Shown here: positions 27,902 through 29,689 of the stretch, one piece after another
Layout of the letters: the number at the start of each line of letters is the position of its first letter
How positions within the stretch are numbered: position 1 is the stretch's first letter
Position numbers and translations under genes: made by a program
Notes under the pieces: model-generated
What the model saw: the letters and a program-made list of their open reading frames with translations, nothing else
Database searches by the model: none
What the model was told of the DNA's origin: nothing
Source: Zygnema cylindricum
Taxonomy: Eukaryota; Streptophyta; Zygnematophyceae; Zygnematales; Zygnemataceae
Assembly: GCA_037447655.1 (NCBI GenBank)
Contig: JBBHKE010000905.1
Coordinates: 216,149-245,837, forward strand
Direction: 5' to 3'
DNA length: 29,689 nucleotides

Positions 27902-29424
27902 GTACCATATTGCCATTTTTTCTTTTGATGAAACACATCTATACAAGAGATCTGACCAAGATTTTCCAAGGTTCCAGGCGCACTCATTGACCGTTGGATT
28001 GTTTTTGGGTTCGCCACCTCCTCAACAATCCCCCGGTAGCCATTTCCAGACCGTGTAGATTTCTGACACCTGGATGCGACAGAGTCACGCCTCGATGGAC
28101 AACCAATAACGGTTTAACACGGCACAGAGGCCATGTGCCTTTGGACAAGGCTGGATGTCAATCTAACAAATTCCAGCTGAAACTCTTTGCCGGAATATAT
28201 CCGTTTGTGAGAGACATTTCGAAAAGACAAAGGCTGAAAAAGCAGCCGTCAACGAAGAAGGGAATTTCCTTCACATAGTACGCATAATTTGTACGATGAC
28301 ATAGTACGGAAACACTAATTTTACATTCAGATTGCACTGTTTGAAAAATCATTAACGATTCTCAATATCAAAGCTTTAGTGTACGTGGCACCACTCATAA
28401 CTGAACATGTATACGACAGCTTGTTGACGGCACTCGTCCTCAAAACAGTGAAAAGTATTGAAAGCAGCCAGTAAAATTTATCGTACAATTGCTTTCACCG
28501 CTGACGGGAAAAAAAGTACGAGCTTTATTTTATTAACCACTCTCAAGGCCCAACCACCTACCGGTAACTGATGTTTGTTTGGGAGGTAAAGTGCTTGCGG
28601 ATCCGTTAACTGCTGGCCCTAACGAGAGGGTCTTTGTTACAACGAATATATGCCCTTACAATGGACATTTGCCCTTAATTGTGTACGAGAGTAACGAGAA
28701 CCGTACAATCGTACAGCTCCCAATAATGAACCGTTCCTCATGGTTCAAACATCTTTAGTTTTTGTTTGAAAGTTGACTCGCGCTACGGACAAACGGTGAG
28801 AGCGGTGAGAGGAGGCGGTGCACGCGTCCACGTCCACCCCCTTTCATTCCGTTTTACGACGCGCCACGCCACGCGGACGTCGTGTGTATACATATGTTTA
28901 GGGTTTTTTTCTCATTTGTGTTTTTTAAACACACCCACTAAAAAAGCCCTTAGGTAAAATGTAAGGTACCCGGGCGGTGTCTTGCAAATGGTGAGAGTAA
29001 CGCCCTTATTGTGTGTAAAATACGACTCTCACCAATCTCACCAACCGGGCCAACTCGAAAGAAACGTAGTCTGTAGCTGAGGCAGCCAACGTCAAATTTC
29101 GTGCGAATTGAACAGTTTTACGCACAATATATTGATGGTCCAACCGTATTTTAAACGGGTCCACTCAGTTTACAGTTTACACACTGAATATCGTACGCCA
29201 CCTTAATAATTACCGGCAAGAAATTTAGTTGAAGCGTATAATACTGACTTAACTCGGTAAGAACGGTTGAATCGTACATCCAGAGCTTTCTTGAAAAGCG
29301 GAGGATACGGTAGGGTTTCATGATCAAACGTCTCTTGCTTTTAACGGCTACCTACCTATTTTAACGGTTTCCACACAATTCCAACTCAACCCGACGTGGC
29401 CTAAACCGTCACCCTAATCTAAAA
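27669..29424. other. Gene-free stretch
   Basis: No supported gene. A block at 28381-28410 (GTGGCACCACTCATAACTGA) resembles the subterminal region of elements A and B (GTGGCACCAATCATAATTGA at 11568), so a further decayed Harbinger-like copy may lie at about 28380-28640. The frame at 27994-28278 has no recognisable domain. Confidence 0.4.
27859..27898. repeat. (TA)n microsatellite, about 20 units
   Basis: Uninterrupted TA dinucleotides. Confidence 0.97.
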
Positions 29425-29459
29425 CCTAACCCTAACCCTAACCCTAACCCTAACCCTAA
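29425..29459. repeat. Interstitial telomere-like tract, (CCCTAA)n
   Basis: Nearly six consecutive CCCTAA units, preceded by single decayed ones (29401-29420: CTAAACC, ACCCTAATC). The complementary motif is TTAGGG, not the TTTAGGG common in land plants. Ordinary sequence continues on both sides, so it is not a chromosome end within the window. Confidence 0.9.
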
Positions 29460-29689
29460 TTTTGACCCTGGCGAAAAGTTCTTTCGAGACCTACATGCTA
29501 AGTTGGCAAGAATGGCTCAATTCAGTCATAATATGCGAAGTTGATTTAAAGAACGGCCATTAATAATTCCACCGCATGCTATAAGTCACACATTTGACAT
29601 TTGACTCACCTGGGCAAATTTTATGCCAACCTGGTAGTTATATAACACGCATTTTGACAAGTTAAGCGTGCTTTAAACTGCAACCGACG

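Noticed and set aside
27994-28278. 94-codon frame on the plus strand
   Set aside because: No domain, no splice support and no repeat partner that I could find.

Overview
The window is nuclear DNA of a eukaryote. It has spliced genes with GT-AG introns, long gene-free stretches full of inactive transposons, microsatellites and one interstitial TTAGGG-type telomere tract. A CG-1 DNA-binding domain and a DUF659-class hAT transposase relic fit a plant or streptophyte alga. The very repeat-rich, intron-rich, GTAC-rich texture reminds me of a charophyte such as Chara, but that is only a guess.

Two genes are supported, both on the minus strand. (1) From 20724 down to 15142 lies a gene I could assemble completely. 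It has twelve exons, all junction phases agree, and it encodes 449 residues. The first four exons encode a diverged CG-1 domain, the DNA-binding domain of CAMTA (calmodulin-binding) transcription factors. The rest has an acidic aromatic stretch and a basic, NLS-like, coiled-coil-like stretch, then a C-terminus I do not recognise. The IPT/TIG, ankyrin and IQ parts of CAMTA are not visible. A TATA box sits at about 20805-20812 and CGCG boxes (the known CG-1 target) lie just upstream. (2) From 1352 to the left edge runs a frame of 450 codons with no stop, the start of a second, unidentified gene.

The 3' half of the CG-1 gene (intron 9 to beyond the stop, 14645-16347) is present again in inverted orientation at 8475-10593 as a decayed pseudogene. 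This makes a large inverted repeat around a spacer of about 4 kb. More relics of the same gene are scattered on the plus strand: intron 9 start at 4127-4236 and exon 9 at 24705-24926. Each lies beside a member of one small transposon family, which suggests transposon-mediated rearrangement of one duplicate.

Layout: 1-1352 partial gene; 1353-3227 intergenic with a 52-bp minisatellite; 3228-4023 Harbinger-like element A; 4127-4236 intron relic; 4597-6495 hAT transposase pseudogene; 6496-8470 no gene; 8475-10593 inverted pseudogene copy with a nested insertion; 10594-14644 spacer with element B and other TIR elements; 15142-20724 CG-1 gene; 20725-21840 promoter and GC/GA-rich region; 21842-24247 nested TIR elements; 24705-24926 exon 9 relic; 24927-25735 element C; 25754-26592 TIR element holding a 62-bp satellite; 26765-27668 another TIR element; the rest to 29689 has no gene, a TA microsatellite and the telomere-like tract. 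All comparisons were made by eye; no search was run.
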